Positions 1 to 8,964 of a stretch of DNA of 40,423 bases are shown here, one piece after another (position 1 is the stretch's first letter; each line of letters opens with the position of its first letter). Both the position numbers and the translations under genes were made by a program. Source of the stretch: an uncultured Acidobacteriota bacterium (GTDB taxonomy: Bacteria; Acidobacteriota; Vicinamibacteria; Vicinamibacterales; CAVVIG01); assembly GCA_902825985.1 (NCBI GenBank), contig CADEDC010000007.1, positions 1-40,423 on the forward strand. Direction: 5' to 3'. Below the pieces are notes generated by a model, which was not told the DNA's origin, searched no databases, and was given only the letters and a program-made list of their open reading frames with translations.

Positions 1-1
1 G

Positions 2-214
2 ACCGGACGCGTGGAAGAGGTCCGCGGCCCGGGGGTGGTCGGCGAGCAGCCGGTGCTCGCACCGGGCGAGTCGTTCGAGTACACGTCGGGATGCCCGCTG
101 AAGACGTCCACCGGGACGATGCGGGGCACCTATCAGATGGTCACCGAAGACGGCAGCCACTTCGACGTGGAGATCGGGCTGTTCTCGCTGGCCGAGCCCT
201 ACACGGTCCACTGA
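2..214 (+). CDS. apaG: ApaG domain protein, 3' part (cut by window edge)
   Basis: This is the C-terminal part of an ApaG protein; the reading frame is open to the left edge, so the N-terminus lies outside the window. The visible 71 residues hold the typical ApaG end: a [18 protein letters not shown] strand region, then [13 protein letters not shown], a [10 protein letters not shown] strand and a final [13 protein letters not shown] strand. The family is a small immunoglobulin-like (fibronectin III type) beta-sandwich of about 125 residues. In enterobacteria it is linked genetically to Co2+/Mg2+ tolerance and to apaH, but its molecular role is not settled. The stop codon is at 212-214 and is followed at once by a GC-rich hairpin. 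The gene converges on the chemotaxis gene at 240. Confidence 0.85.
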   Translation, partial: TGRVEEVRGPGVVGEQPVLAPGESFEYTSGCPLKTSTGTMRGTYQMVTEDGSHFDVEIGLFSLAEPYTVH

Positions 215-236
215 CCGGCCGGCCGACGCCGGCCGG
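215..236. terminator. GC-rich hairpin between convergent apaG and chemotaxis genes
   Basis: A perfect 9-bp inverted repeat, CCGGCCGGC (215-223) and GCCGGCCGG (228-236), encloses a 4-nt loop. It starts one base after the apaG stop and ends three bases before the stop of the opposing gene. There is no T-tract on either side, so a classic intrinsic terminator is not proved. Its position at a convergent junction suggests a bidirectional terminator or mRNA 3'-end stabiliser. Confidence 0.5.
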
Positions 237-239
237 CGC

Positions 240-1484
240 CTACTGCTTGCGGATGTCGGCGAGGAACAGGTCGACGCCGACCGTCAGCAGCTCGGCCTGC
301 TTCGAAATCTCGCCCGCCGCTTCCAGCAACTGTTGCGCCGCGTCGGTGGTCTCGCCGGCGTTCATCGACACGCGGGTGATGTTCCGGCTCACCTCCTCGG
401 TGCCGGTGGCGGCGCCGGCCACGCTCTCGCGGATGTCGTGCGTCGCCCTGTCCTGCGCGTCGATGGCGCTCGCGATCGACCCGGCAATCTGCTCGAGCTG
501 ACCGATCGTCGCTCCCAGCGTACCGATGACGGCGACGGCGTCCTTCGTGGCTCCCTGCACCGCGCCGATCTCGTCGGTGATTTCGGCGGTCGCCGCGGAC
601 GTCTGCTGGGCCAGCGACTTCACCTCCGACGCCACCACCGCGAACCCCTTGCCCATCTCGCCGGCGCGCGCCGCCTCGATGGTGGCGTTCAGCGCCAGCA
701 GCTGCGTCTGGTGGGCGATCTGCGTGATCAGGCGGACGACCCGGCCGATCTTGTGCGAGGCGCCCGACAGGATGTCCATCGTCTGTGCACCGCGCTGCGC
801 CTCACGTGCCGCCGCCGACGTCACGCGGGCGGCCTCGACCGCCTGATTGCCAATCTCCACCGTCGCCTGACTGAGGCCGGTGGCCGATTCCGACACCAGT
901 TGGACGCTCGCCGCCGTCTGCGTCGCCGCCGCCGCAACGGTGCCGGCCTGCTGGCTGGTTTCGCCGGCCGTGCGGGTGAGCACCTCGGCGGTCGACCGCA
1001 ACTCGGTCGCCGACGAGGCGACGCCGGTCACGACGCCGGAGATCTTCTGTTCGAATTCGGTGGCGAGTTCGAGCTGGCGCACCCGTGCCGCCACCAGTTG
1101 CCCGGCCTGCCGCGCCATGTCGTCGGTGGCCCTGTTGATGATCGTCGACGCACGCTTGAACGTACCGGGCATGCCGCGCAACAGCACGCGGCGGAAGAAG
1201 CGGCCGGCGCTGGCGTGCTCGAGCGCCGCGCTCGACTCGCGGACGAAGGCGTCGGTCACGTCGAGCAGGTGGTTGATGCCGCCGGCGATGCGGGCGAGGT
1301 CGCCCTGCGTCTTGTAGCCGACGAGCCGGGCCTCGAGATCGCCGCCGGCCGCCGCTTCACAGACGTCGGCGACGCGGCGGATGACATCGCGATACTGCGC
1401 CACCTCGGCGCGCAGCGCCTCGAGCTCGGACCGGGCGCCGTCGTCGGATGCGGTTGCCGTCGGATGCAGCAGCGTGGTGGCCAT
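240..1484 (-). CDS. Soluble methyl-accepting chemotaxis protein with HAMP-like repeats
   Basis: The 414-residue protein is a cytoplasmic chemoreceptor. No membrane segment is visible. After a short N-terminus, residues about 20-130 hold two HAMP-like segments, the first around GDLEARLVGYKTQGDLARIA and the second around GRFFRRVLLRGMPGTFKRA. The rest is the long antiparallel coiled coil of receptors. The highly conserved hairpin tip is present as IAHQTQLLALNATIEAARAG followed by GKGFAVVASEVKSLAQ, the site that binds CheA and CheW. The ATG at 1484 lies 10 nt after the stop of the PAS gene, so the two are surely cotranscribed and probably act together. No CheA, CheW, CheR or CheB genes are in the window. 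A start further upstream is possible in frame but would run into the PAS gene. Confidence 0.9.
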   Translation of the reverse strand: MATTLLHPTATASDDGARSELEALRAEVAQYRDVIRRVADVCEAAAGGDLEARLVGYKTQGDLARIAGGINHLLDVTDAFVRESSAALEHASAGRFFRRVLLRGMPGTFKRASTIINRATDDMARQAGQLVAARVRQLELATEFEQKISGVVTGVASSATELRSTAEVLTRTAGETSQQAGTVAAAATQTAASVQLVSESATGLSQATVEIGNQAVEAARVTSAAAREAQRGAQTMDILSGASHKIGRVVRLITQIAHQTQLLALNATIEAARAGEMGKGFAVVASEVKSLAQQTSAATAEITDEIGAVQGATKDAVAVIGTLGATIGQLEQIAGSIASAIDAQDRATHDIRESVAGAATGTEEVSRNITRVSMNAGETTDAAQQLLEAAGEISKQAELLTVGVDLFLADIRKQ

Positions 1485-1494
1485 GGGTGCCCGC

Positions 1495-2019
1495 TCAGAT
1501 GGAGAAGACGAATTCGTCGTACGGCATGCCGGTCTGGTCCAGCGTCGCCACCAGATGTGCCACCGCCGCGTCCATGCCGGCGCGCCAGTCGGCACCGTGC
1601 GTCGCCTCGATCTCGAGCAGCGCCTGGTAGATCGGCTCGATGGTCTGAATCGCGCGGCGGTCCGGCGATCGGCGGTTCGAGTGATAGCCGATGATCCGCC
1701 CGGCCGCATCGAAGGTCGGGGTGACGTGCGCGAACACCCAGTAGTGGTCGCCGTTCTTCGAGCGGTTGACGACGTAGGCGAAGATCTCCCTGCCCGACGC
1801 GATCGTGTCCCACAGCAGCTTGAACACGGCCTTCGGCATCGCCGGGTGGCGGATGAGGCTGTGCGCCTGTCCGAGCACCTCGGCCTCGTCGTAGCCGGCG
1901 AGACGCAGGAACACGTCGTTGGCGTAGGTGATCCGGCCCTTGGTGTCGGTCTTGGTGACGATGATCTCTTCCTCGCCGAACGTGCGTTCGACGCCGGTGA
2001 GCGGCTTGTGCGCGGCCAT
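1495..2019 (-). CDS. Aer-like PAS sensor protein without receptor domain
   Basis: This 174-residue protein has a PAS domain at about residues 16-110 that closely resembles the redox/energy sensor Aer. The alignment holds the same residue numbers as E. coli Aer for N34, R57-H58-P59, M61-P62, F66, W70 and N85, and has the shared NGDHYW strand at 90-94. In Aer these positions are reported to matter for FAD binding, so a flavin cofactor is likely; Aer D60 is alanine here. About 60 residues follow the PAS domain (EPIYQALLEIEATHG onwards), with no membrane anchor, HAMP or signalling domain. The next gene supplies a soluble receptor, so this looks like an Aer split in two polypeptides. The ATG at 2019 is chosen because AAGGAAGGTG directly precedes it; an in-frame start at 2055 lacks such a site. 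Confidence 0.85.
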   Translation of the reverse strand: MAAHKPLTGVERTFGEEEIIVTKTDTKGRITYANDVFLRLAGYDEAEVLGQAHSLIRHPAMPKAVFKLLWDTIASGREIFAYVVNRSKNGDHYWVFAHVTPTFDAAGRIIGYHSNRRSPDRRAIQTIEPIYQALLEIEATHGADWRAGMDAAVAHLVATLDQTGMPYDEFVFSI

Positions 2020-2065
2020 CACCTTCCTTATCGGCAGCTGGCACGACCGCTTCACGCACGCCGGG

Positions 2066-2083
2066 CTGCCGACAATCCGGCAG
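2066..2083 (-). terminator. Hairpin downstream of recQ
   Basis: A perfect 6-bp stem (CTGCCG / CGGCAG) with a 6-nt loop sits 18 nt after the recQ stop and about 47 nt before the PAS gene start. No U-run follows. It may be a weak terminator or attenuator between recQ and the chemotaxis pair. Confidence 0.35.
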
Positions 2084-2100
2084 TGCGGCCGTATCGCGGC

Positions 2101-3954
2101 TCAGCGCTCGGCGCGCCGGAACGTCCGGATCGCGTCCAGGAACGCGTCGCCGAAGCTCTCGGCCTTGCGGGCGCCGACACCGTAGATGCCGTGCAGGTCG
2201 TCGAGCGTCGCCGGGCGGCGCTCGGCCATGTCCCGGAGCGTCGTGTCATGGAAGATGACGTAGGGCGGCACGCCGCGTTCGCGGGCGAGCCGCAGGCGCA
2301 CCTCGCGCAGCACGTCGAACAGCTCCGGATCCGCCAGCTGCCCGACCGCGGTCTTCGCCCGCCCCCGTGTCCGGCCGCTCGGCGGCGGCACTTCACGGTA
2401 CAGCACGCACTCGCCGTCTCCCCTGAGCAGGGCCGTGCCGGCCGCCGTCAGCCGCAGAATCGGATACGGGTCGCCGTCGCGCAGCAGCAGCCCGTCGGCG
2501 ACCAGCTGCTCGATGTAGCCGCGCACGGCGGTGCCCGACTCGTCCTTCAGCAGGCCGAACGTCGAGAGGTCGGTATGGCGCGCCGCCACGACCTTCTCGC
2601 TCGGCTTGCCGATCAGCACGTCGGTGACGTGGCCGATGCCCCACGTCTGCTTCACGCGCGCGACGCACGAGAGGATCTTGCGCGCGATGGTCGTCGAATC
2701 GCCGACCGCATCGAGCTCCTTGAGGCACCAGTCGCACGCGCCGCAGTCGTCCCGGTGCCACGGTTCGCCGAAGTACTCGACCAGCGCACGATGGCGGCAG
2801 CGCGTGCCGGACGCGTAGCGCTCCATGTCGCGGAGCAGCGCCCGGGCGCTGTCGGTGAGTTCGCCGTTGCCCTCCAGCATCTGGCGCCAGCGCAGGAAGT
2901 CGGCCCCCGAATAGATCAGCACGCACTCGGCCGGCAGCCCGTCGCGCCCGGCCCGCCCGGATTCCTGCTGGTAGTGTTCCGGCGATCGCGGTGAGCCGGC
3001 ATGGACGACGAAGCGGACGTTCGACCGATCGATCCCCATGCCGAAGGCAACCGTCGCCACGACGATGTCGACCCGCTCGTCGAGGAAGTCGTCCTGATGG
3101 CGGGCCCGGATCTGATCCGGCAGACCGGCGTGGTAGGGCACGGCGCTGTGGCCCTCACCAACCAGCCATTCGGCGAGCGCTTCCACCTCGCGGCGCGACG
3201 AACAGTAGATGATGCCGGCCTCGTCGTCGTGGCGCGCGAGAATCTGCTTGATCTGGGTGTGGAGATTGCCGCGCCGCAGAACGCGGAACGTCAGGTTCGG
3301 GCGATCGAACGACCCGACGAGCACCAGCGGATCGTCGAGCCGCAGCTCGGTGACGATATCGCGGCGGACGCGATCGCCGGCAGTCGCGGTGAAGGCGTGC
3401 AGCGACACGCCGGGAAAGTCCTCCCGCAGCCGGCCAAGCTGACGGTACTCGGGACGAAAGTCGTGGCCCCACTGGCTGATGCAGTGCGCCTCGTCGATGG
3501 CGACGAAGCGCGGCCCGCATTGCTGGAGGAAACGGCGGAAGCCCTGGCTCCCCTCGCCGACCAGGCGCTCGGGCGAGACATAGAGCAGCCGGCAGCGGTC
3601 GTCGCGCAGGCTGGCCATCACCGCGTCGCGCTCGTCGGCGCCGAGCGTGCTGTTGAGGTATGCCGCCTCGACCCCGTCGACCCGCAGTCCGTCGACCTGA
3701 TCCTTCATCAACGAGATGAGCGGCGAGACCACCAGCGCGAAGCCCTTGCGGCCGGGCGCGTCGCCGGCCGGCGCCGGTGCGTGGACGAGGGCGGGCGCCT
3801 GGAAGCACAGCGACTTCCCGCCGCCGGTCGGCATCACCACGACGCTGTCGCGCCGCGCCAGCACCGCCTCCATCGCCTCGCGCTGCAACGGGCGGAAGTC
3901 GGAGAACCCCCATACACGATGCAGGGTGTCTCGCAGTTCGGTGACGGACGGCAT
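2101..3954 (-). CDS. recQ: ATP-dependent DNA helicase RecQ
   Basis: The 617-residue protein is a 3'-5' DNA helicase of the RecQ family, acting in recombination and fork repair. The order of parts is complete. The helicase motif 0 is FSDFRPLQREA near residue 20 and Walker A is TGGGKS at 43-48. The DEAH box is AIDEAHCISQWGHDFRPEY and motif VI is QQESGRAGRDG. A zinc-binding domain follows with cysteines in CRHR and CGACDWC. Then come the RQC winged helix and a C-terminal HRDC domain ending near the stop (HDTTLRDMAERRPATLDDL). The start at 3954 (MPSVTELRD) places the helicase core at the usual distance from the N-terminus. A GTG at 4017 would add 21 Pro/Ser-rich residues that look non-conserved. 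No strong ribosome site decides between them. The gene follows ispG on the same strand. Confidence 0.95.
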   Translation of the reverse strand: MPSVTELRDTLHRVWGFSDFRPLQREAMEAVLARRDSVVVMPTGGGKSLCFQAPALVHAPAPAGDAPGRKGFALVVSPLISLMKDQVDGLRVDGVEAAYLNSTLGADERDAVMASLRDDRCRLLYVSPERLVGEGSQGFRRFLQQCGPRFVAIDEAHCISQWGHDFRPEYRQLGRLREDFPGVSLHAFTATAGDRVRRDIVTELRLDDPLVLVGSFDRPNLTFRVLRRGNLHTQIKQILARHDDEAGIIYCSSRREVEALAEWLVGEGHSAVPYHAGLPDQIRARHQDDFLDERVDIVVATVAFGMGIDRSNVRFVVHAGSPRSPEHYQQESGRAGRDGLPAECVLIYSGADFLRWRQMLEGNGELTDSARALLRDMERYASGTRCRHRALVEYFGEPWHRDDCGACDWCLKELDAVGDSTTIARKILSCVARVKQTWGIGHVTDVLIGKPSEKVVAARHTDLSTFGLLKDESGTAVRGYIEQLVADGLLLRDGDPYPILRLTAAGTALLRGDGECVLYREVPPPSGRTRGRAKTAVGQLADPELFDVLREVRLRLARERGVPPYVIFHDTTLRDMAERRPATLDDLHGIYGVGARKAESFGDAFLDAIRTFRRAER

Positions 3955-4032
3955 GGAAGAAGGGGGCACGGAAGACAGGGGCGTGGTTCCAGGTTGCCAG
4001 GCGCCGCTCACGGGCACCTCGGACGCGGGCGT

Positions 4033-5286
4033 CTAGACCGTGACCGGTGGTGAGACCGGCTCCCGGCGGCGGTAGCGCGTGTCGACGTAGTCGTCGACGA
4101 GCCGCTGAAATTCGTGCGCGAGCTCCTCGTAGCTGCCGCGCAACGTCATCGCGTGCCGGCCGTCGATGAACACCGGACAGCTCGGCTCTTCGCCGGTGCC
4201 CGGCAGGCTGATGCCGATGTTCGCCGCCTTCGACTCGCCGGGGCCGTTCACGACACAGCCCATCACCGCCAGCGTCATCGCCTCGACCCCCTCGTAGCGC
4301 ACCTTCCACTCGGGCATCATCGCGCGGATGTAGTCCTGCACCCGCTCGGCGAGCTCCTGGAACGTCGAACTGGTCGTCCGCCCGCACCCGGGACACGCGG
4401 TGACGCTCGGCGAGAACGATCGCAGGGCGAGCGACTGCAGCAGTTCGCATGCCGCGTACACCTCCTCGCGGCGGTCGCCGCCGGGACGCGGCGTCAGCGA
4501 CACCCGGATGGTGTCGCCGATTCCCGCGTCGAGCAGCACCCCCATCGCCGCCGACGACCAGACGAGCCCCTTCGTGCCCATGCCGGCTTCGGTCAGCCCG
4601 AGGTGCAGCGGCTGGTCGGTCTGCCGCGCCAGGGCGCGGTAGACGGCGATGAGATCGCGCGGCCGCGACGTCTTGCACGAAATGATGATCTGGTCCGTGC
4701 GCAGGCCGCATTCCAGTGCGAGCGCCGTCGACTCCAGCGCCGACAGCACCATGCACTCGTTGATGACCTCGTCCGACGTCAGGCCGAGATCCTGGTCGGT
4801 GTTCTGCTGCATGCGGGCGACGACCAGGTCCTGGTTCAGCGATCCGCCGTTGACCCCGATGCGCACCGGCTTGCCGTTGTCGACCGCCACCTTGCAGATG
4901 GTCGAGAACTGCTCGTCGCGGCGCCGGCCGGTGCCGACGTTGCCCGGGTTGATCCGGTACTTGTCGAGCGCCGCCGCGCACGCGGGATACTTCGTCAGCA
5001 GCAGGTGGCCGTTGTAGTGGAAGTCGCCGATGAGCGGCGCCCGGCAGCCCGCATCGAGCATCCGCTGCCTGATCTCGGGCACGGCGGCCGCCGCCTCGGG
5101 CAGATTCACGGTGACCCGGACCAGTTCCGAGCCGGCGTCAGCGAGCTCGATGCACTGCTGGGCCGTCGCCCTGGCGTCCGCTGTGTCCGTCATCGTCATC
5201 GACTGGACGACGATCGGCGCACCGCCGCCGACCTGGACGTGTCCAACCTTCACGCCCACGGTCTTGTGTAGCCGTACCACTGGCAT
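4033..5286 (-). CDS. ispG: 4-hydroxy-3-methylbut-2-enyl diphosphate synthase (flavodoxin)
   Basis: IspG (GcpE) is a [4Fe-4S] enzyme of the methylerythritol phosphate route to isoprenoids, turning the cyclic diphosphate MEcPP into HMBPP. The 417-residue length fits the bacterial enzyme without the plant-type insert. The N-terminal TIM barrel contains [18 protein letters not shown] and RINPGNVG. The C-terminal domain carries the cluster ligands: CPGCGR (two cysteines) and the cysteine in [10 protein letters not shown], whose glutamate is the fourth ligand in the family. The ATG at 5286 (MPVVRLHKT) is preferred because the family starts near this point; upstream residues in the open frame are low in complexity. 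recQ lies downstream on the same strand. A TATCAT box 9 nt before the start suggests a very short leader. Confidence 0.95.
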   Translation of the reverse strand: MPVVRLHKTVGVKVGHVQVGGGAPIVVQSMTMTDTADARATAQQCIELADAGSELVRVTVNLPEAAAAVPEIRQRMLDAGCRAPLIGDFHYNGHLLLTKYPACAAALDKYRINPGNVGTGRRRDEQFSTICKVAVDNGKPVRIGVNGGSLNQDLVVARMQQNTDQDLGLTSDEVINECMVLSALESTALALECGLRTDQIIISCKTSRPRDLIAVYRALARQTDQPLHLGLTEAGMGTKGLVWSSAAMGVLLDAGIGDTIRVSLTPRPGGDRREEVYAACELLQSLALRSFSPSVTACPGCGRTTSSTFQELAERVQDYIRAMMPEWKVRYEGVEAMTLAVMGCVVNGPGESKAANIGISLPGTGEEPSCPVFIDGRHAMTLRGSYEELAHEFQRLVDDYVDTRYRRREPVSPPVTV

Positions 5287-5295
5287 TGATGCCCC

Positions 5296-5301
5296 ATGAT
5301 A
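5296..5301 (-). promoter_or_regulatory. Candidate -10 box of ispG (TATCAT)
   Basis: On the minus strand TATCAT (5 of 6 matches to TATAAT) ends 9 nt before the ispG ATG, which would put transcription start about 3 nt before the codon. No good -35 sequence is seen at 16-18 nt, so confidence is moderate. Confidence 0.4.
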
Positions 5302-5385
5302 ACACCCGTGGGTTGGCGGCCCCGGTGCTGCGGCCGCCGCCCGGCCACCGCCCGTCAAACCGTCCACGGCAGCGCCGGGCCGACC

Positions 5386-5391
5386 TATAAT
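5386..5391 (+). promoter_or_regulatory. Consensus -10 box TATAAT before the 5411 operon
   Basis: A perfect TATAAT in a GC-rich divergent intergenic region, 19 nt before the ATG at 5411. The expected start of transcription is near 5398, leaving a leader of about 13 nt that contains the ribosome site GAGGTGAG (5399-5406). There is no TTGACA-like -35 at the proper spacing. Confidence 0.5.
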
Positions 5392-5410
5392 CCCCGGAGA
5401 GGTGAGTCGG

Positions 5411-6076
5411 ATGCACAAGGTTCTTACACTCGGTGGTGCGCTCGTGCTGGCCGGAACCGTCGCGCTGGTGAGCCTGCAGGCCCAGACCGCGCCGCATCAG
5501 GATCACGATCCGGACAAGATGACCAGCGGTGCCGGCATCCCGGCCGGCTGGCTCGCCCGGCTCGACAGTGGATCGACCAGGGCGGAGGGTGTCCGCTTCA
5601 TGCTGATGGGCACCGGCGTCCACTTCATGACCGGCCCGGCCGGCATCTACTGGAAGCCCGAGATGACGCGATCCGGCCCGTATCAGGTATCCGCCACCTT
5701 CAATCAGATGGAACCGGCGGCACATCCCGAAGCCTACGGGCTGTTCGTCGGCGGCGTCGATCTCAACGGTGCCGGCCAGAAGTACACGTACTTCCTGATT
5801 CGGCAGGACGGCAAGTACTTGATCAAGCGGCGCGCCGGTGCCAACACCCCGACGATTGCCGACTGGACCGACAGTCCGGCGGTCAAGAAGACCGAAGGAG
5901 CGACCCAGGGGAGCAATACGCTGACGATCGCGGTCACCGCCGACAAGGTGCGCTTCGCGATCAACGGCACCGAGGTCAGTGCCGTCGCCCCGACGCAGGT
6001 CGACACGGCGGGCATCACCGGATTGCGGATCAACCACAACCTCAACGTCCACGTGGAAGGGTTTGGCGTGAAGTGA
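5411..6076 (+). CDS. Exported protein, beta-sandwich-like, function unknown
   Basis: The 221-residue product begins with a signal peptide ([20 protein letters not shown], cleavage probably after SLQAQ). It then has a short His/Asp-rich stretch ([10 protein letters not shown]). The remainder alternates short beta strands, e.g. [24 protein letters not shown] and [14 protein letters not shown]. This resembles the concanavalin/LamG-like or DUF1080-type fold used for carbohydrate binding, but I see no catalytic motif and do not assign a substrate. The ATG at 5411 has a good ribosome site; GTG at 5402 lies inside it. The stop codon overlaps the GTG start of the UPF0182 gene by four bases (GTGA), implying translational coupling. 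Confidence 0.7.
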   Translation: MHKVLTLGGALVLAGTVALVSLQAQTAPHQDHDPDKMTSGAGIPAGWLARLDSGSTRAEGVRFMLMGTGVHFMTGPAGIYWKPEMTRSGPYQVSATFNQMEPAAHPEAYGLFVGGVDLNGAGQKYTYFLIRQDGKYLIKRRAGANTPTIADWTDSPAVKKTEGATQGSNTLTIAVTADKVRFAINGTEVSAVAPTQVDTAGITGLRINHNLNVHVEGFGVK

Positions 6077-8964
6077 CGACCATCGACTGGCCGCCCACGC
6101 CGCCGCGGCGGCGTGGCCGCGCCGCGGTGCTCGCCCTTCTGTTCGCGCTGCTCTTCGGCGGCGGGACGGCGCTGTCCTATTACGTCGAGTCCCTCTGGTT
6201 CGCGTCACTCGGCTTCGCGGCAATCTTCTACACCGGCCTGCGCCTCCAGGCCTGGGTCTTCCTCAGCTTCGCGCTCGTCACGTTCGCGGTCCTCTACGTA
6301 GTGTTCACGGCGCTGAAGCCGGCGAAGCTGTCGGAACTGGCGGGCGGCACGATTCTCGTCAACGGTCAGCCGGTCCGCCTGCCGCTCGAACCGGTCATCC
6401 GGCTGCTCGGGCTCGGCGCGGCCGCCCTCGTCGCCCTCCTCACGGGGCTCGCGATGGGCGCACAGTGGAGCACCTTCGCGCTCTACTGGAACAGCAGTCC
6501 GGCATCGCTCGGTGCGGCGGCGGCCACCGCCAGTGCCACCGATCCGATTTTCGGCCGACCGCTGGCCTTCTATCTGTTCACGCTGCCGGTCTGGCGGCTC
6601 ATCGCCGGTTGGGCGACGACGCTGGCCGTGATCGCCTTCGGCGCGGCGATCGCGTTCGCGATCGTCTCGGGCGGCACCCGGGTACTCGAGGGGCGGCGGC
6701 GGACGGCGGCAACAGACGGCATGTTGCGCGGCGTCTGCGCCACCTTCGGCTTCCTGCTCCTGGCTATCGCCGCCCGGACCTTCCTCGGACGCTTCTCGCT
6801 GGTCTACGCCGATCACAGCCTGTTCTCGGGCGTCGGTTACACCGACGCCCACGTGACCATCACCGGCATGCTCATCGTCGCGATGCTGACGGCGCTCGGC
6901 GCGCTCGTCGCGTGGGCCGGGGCCGTGGCCCGGCCGCAGGTGACGACGCTGGTCGCCGCCGTCGTCCCGGCGGTGGTCTGCTATGCCCTCGTCAATGTCG
7001 CCGGCTGGTACGTGTCGAGCTTCATCGTCCGCCCGAATCAGCTGGTCCGGGAGTCGCCGTACATCGCCCACAACATTGCGTTCACGCGGCGCGCCTACGC
7101 GCTGGACCGCGTCGAGCAGAAGCCGTTCGCCGCCGAGACCGGCGTGGCGGCGGTGGAGGCGGCGCAGAATCGCGACACGCTTGAGAACATCCGGCTGTGG
7201 GACTGGCGGGCGCTGCAGGACACGCTGCGGCAGATCCAGGCGATCCGCAACTATTACGACTTCGCCGATATCGACATCGACCGCTACGAGATCGACGGCG
7301 CGGTCCGCCAGGTGATGCTGGCGGTGCGGGAACTGAACGTCGAGCGGCTGCCCGAAAGCAGCCGGACCTGGATCAACGAACGCCTGATCTACACGCACGG
7401 CTACGGCATCTCGATGAATCGGGTCAACGGCTTCACGCCGGAGGGGCTGCCGGATCTCATCTTGAGCAACATGCCGGTACAGTCGACGCACCCGGCCATC
7501 GCGGTGACGCGGCCGGAAATCTACTTCGGCGAGCTGACCAACAGCGACGTCTACGTGAAGACGCGGCAGCAGGAGTTCGACTACCCGCAGGGCGACACCA
7601 ACAGTGTCAGCGTGTACGAGGGGACCGGCGGCATCCTGCTCGGCGGTTTCTTCCGCCGGCTGGTGATCGCGCTCGACCGCGGCGACATCACACGGCTGCC
7701 GTTCAGCGACGACATCACGCCGGAGAGCCGGCTGCTGATGCGGCGGAACATCCGCGAGCGGGTGACCGCCGTCGCGCCGTTCCTGACGCTCGACCCCGAC
7801 CCCTACGTCGTGCTCACCCGCGACGGGCGCCTGGTGTGGATGATGGACGGCTATACGACGTCGGCGTCGTACCCCTACGCACGCCATTACCGCCTGGCCG
7901 GACGCAGCATCAACTACATGCGCAACAGCGTCAAGGTCACGGTGGACGCGTATGACGGCACGGTCGTGCTCTACGTCTACGACAACGACGATCCGGTGAT
8001 CGCGGCGTATCGCGGCATCTTCCCGACCCTGTTCCGCAGCCGCGGCGACCTGCCGGAGGACCTGCGGGCTCACGTCCGCTACCCGGAGCTGATGCTCGAA
8101 CTGCAGGCGGCGGTCTACGGCACCTACCACATCAACGAGCCGTCGGTCTTCTACAACCGCGAGGACGTCTGGACCGTCGCCTCGGAAGTCGGCATGAACG
8201 AACGCAGCGAACAGGCGGCCCAGGTGATGGAGCCGAACTTCGTGCTGATGAAGCTGCCGGGCGAGGACGCGCTCGAGTTCGTCGAGATGCTGCCGTTCAC
8301 GCCGCAGAACCGCAACAACCTGATCGGCTGGATTGCCGGCCGCAGCGACGAACCGCACTATGGCTCGGCGCTCGTCTACCACTTCCCGCAGAATCGCCTC
8401 GTCGACGGGCCGCTGCAGATCGAGGCACGGATCGATCAGAACCCACAGCTGTCGTCGCAGCTGTCGTTGTGGAATCAGCAGGGCTCGAACGTCCGGCGCG
8501 GCGGCCTGATTGTCATTCCGGTGGGACGGGCGCTGCTCTACGCCGAGCCGATCTATCTGCAGGCGGCCCGGAGCCCGATGCCCGAACTCCGGCTCGTCGT
8601 CCTGGCGCTGCAGGACAGGCTGGCGTACGGATCGACGTTCGAGGCCGCGCTCGCCGGGCTGTTCGGCAGCGAGACGGCCGGATTCAGCGGCAGACGGCCG
8701 GCGACCGCCGACGCGGCGGCCGCGGCGCCGGCGCCGTTGCCCGGCATGCTGCCGCCAGCCGCCGGGGCGGGCGGCGACACTGCGTCCACCGAGGCGCTCA
8801 TCGCCGCCGCGGCGCGCAACCTCGAAGAGTACCAGCGGCTCACCGCCGAGGGGAGAATGGGTGAAGCCGGCCAGCGACTGGACGCGGTCAAGCAGGCGCT
8901 GGAACAACTGGCGGGACGCCAGCGGCAAGGGACCCGCCAGACGCAGGAACCGACACCACGATGA
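6073..8964 (+). CDS. UPF0182 family multi-pass membrane protein
   Basis: The 963-residue protein matches the UPF0182 family (COG1615), whose function is unknown. The N-terminal third has about seven hydrophobic membrane segments. Examples are AAVLALLFALLFGGGTALSY, the LLGLGAAALVALLTGLAMGA region, the VIAFGAAIAFAIV region and VVPAVVCYALVNVAGWYVSS. The large C-terminal part is extracytoplasmic and contains conserved family stretches: NNLIGWIAGRSDEPHYG, DPYVVLTRDGRLVWMMDGYT and the RSPMPELRLVVLALQDRLAYG region. It ends in an Ala/Pro linker and a short coiled coil (EEYQRLTAEGRMGEAGQRL). The GTG at 6073 overlaps the previous stop and is preceded by GGAAGGG. The stop overlaps the next ATG (ATGA). 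The frame is open far upstream, but that part is antisense to ispG and has no family similarity. Confidence 0.9.
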   Translation: MTTIDWPPTPPRRRGRAAVLALLFALLFGGGTALSYYVESLWFASLGFAAIFYTGLRLQAWVFLSFALVTFAVLYVVFTALKPAKLSELAGGTILVNGQPVRLPLEPVIRLLGLGAAALVALLTGLAMGAQWSTFALYWNSSPASLGAAAATASATDPIFGRPLAFYLFTLPVWRLIAGWATTLAVIAFGAAIAFAIVSGGTRVLEGRRRTAATDGMLRGVCATFGFLLLAIAARTFLGRFSLVYADHSLFSGVGYTDAHVTITGMLIVAMLTALGALVAWAGAVARPQVTTLVAAVVPAVVCYALVNVAGWYVSSFIVRPNQLVRESPYIAHNIAFTRRAYALDRVEQKPFAAETGVAAVEAAQNRDTLENIRLWDWRALQDTLRQIQAIRNYYDFADIDIDRYEIDGAVRQVMLAVRELNVERLPESSRTWINERLIYTHGYGISMNRVNGFTPEGLPDLILSNMPVQSTHPAIAVTRPEIYFGELTNSDVYVKTRQQEFDYPQGDTNSVSVYEGTGGILLGGFFRRLVIALDRGDITRLPFSDDITPESRLLMRRNIRERVTAVAPFLTLDPDPYVVLTRDGRLVWMMDGYTTSASYPYARHYRLAGRSINYMRNSVKVTVDAYDGTVVLYVYDNDDPVIAAYRGIFPTLFRSRGDLPEDLRAHVRYPELMLELQAAVYGTYHINEPSVFYNREDVWTVASEVGMNERSEQAAQVMEPNFVLMKLPGEDALEFVEMLPFTPQNRNNLIGWIAGRSDEPHYGSALVYHFPQNRLVDGPLQIEARIDQNPQLSSQLSLWNQQGSNVRRGGLIVIPVGRALLYAEPIYLQAARSPMPELRLVVLALQDRLAYGSTFEAALAGLFGSETAGFSGRRPATADAAAAAPAPLPGMLPPAAGAGGDTASTEALIAAAARNLEEYQRLTAEGRMGEAGQRLDAVKQALEQLAGRQRQGTRQTQEPTPR

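Noticed and set aside
2039..2054. Sigma-54-like sequence starting TGGCACG
   Set aside because: The -12 element does not match TTGC, and the site points away from the minus-strand genes here.
6205..8928. Very long minus-strand frame opposite the UPF0182 gene
   Set aside because: Antisense shadow of a high-GC gene; the translation is Arg/Asp/His-rich without domains. The same holds for 15618-17597 and 19519-22275 on the minus strand.
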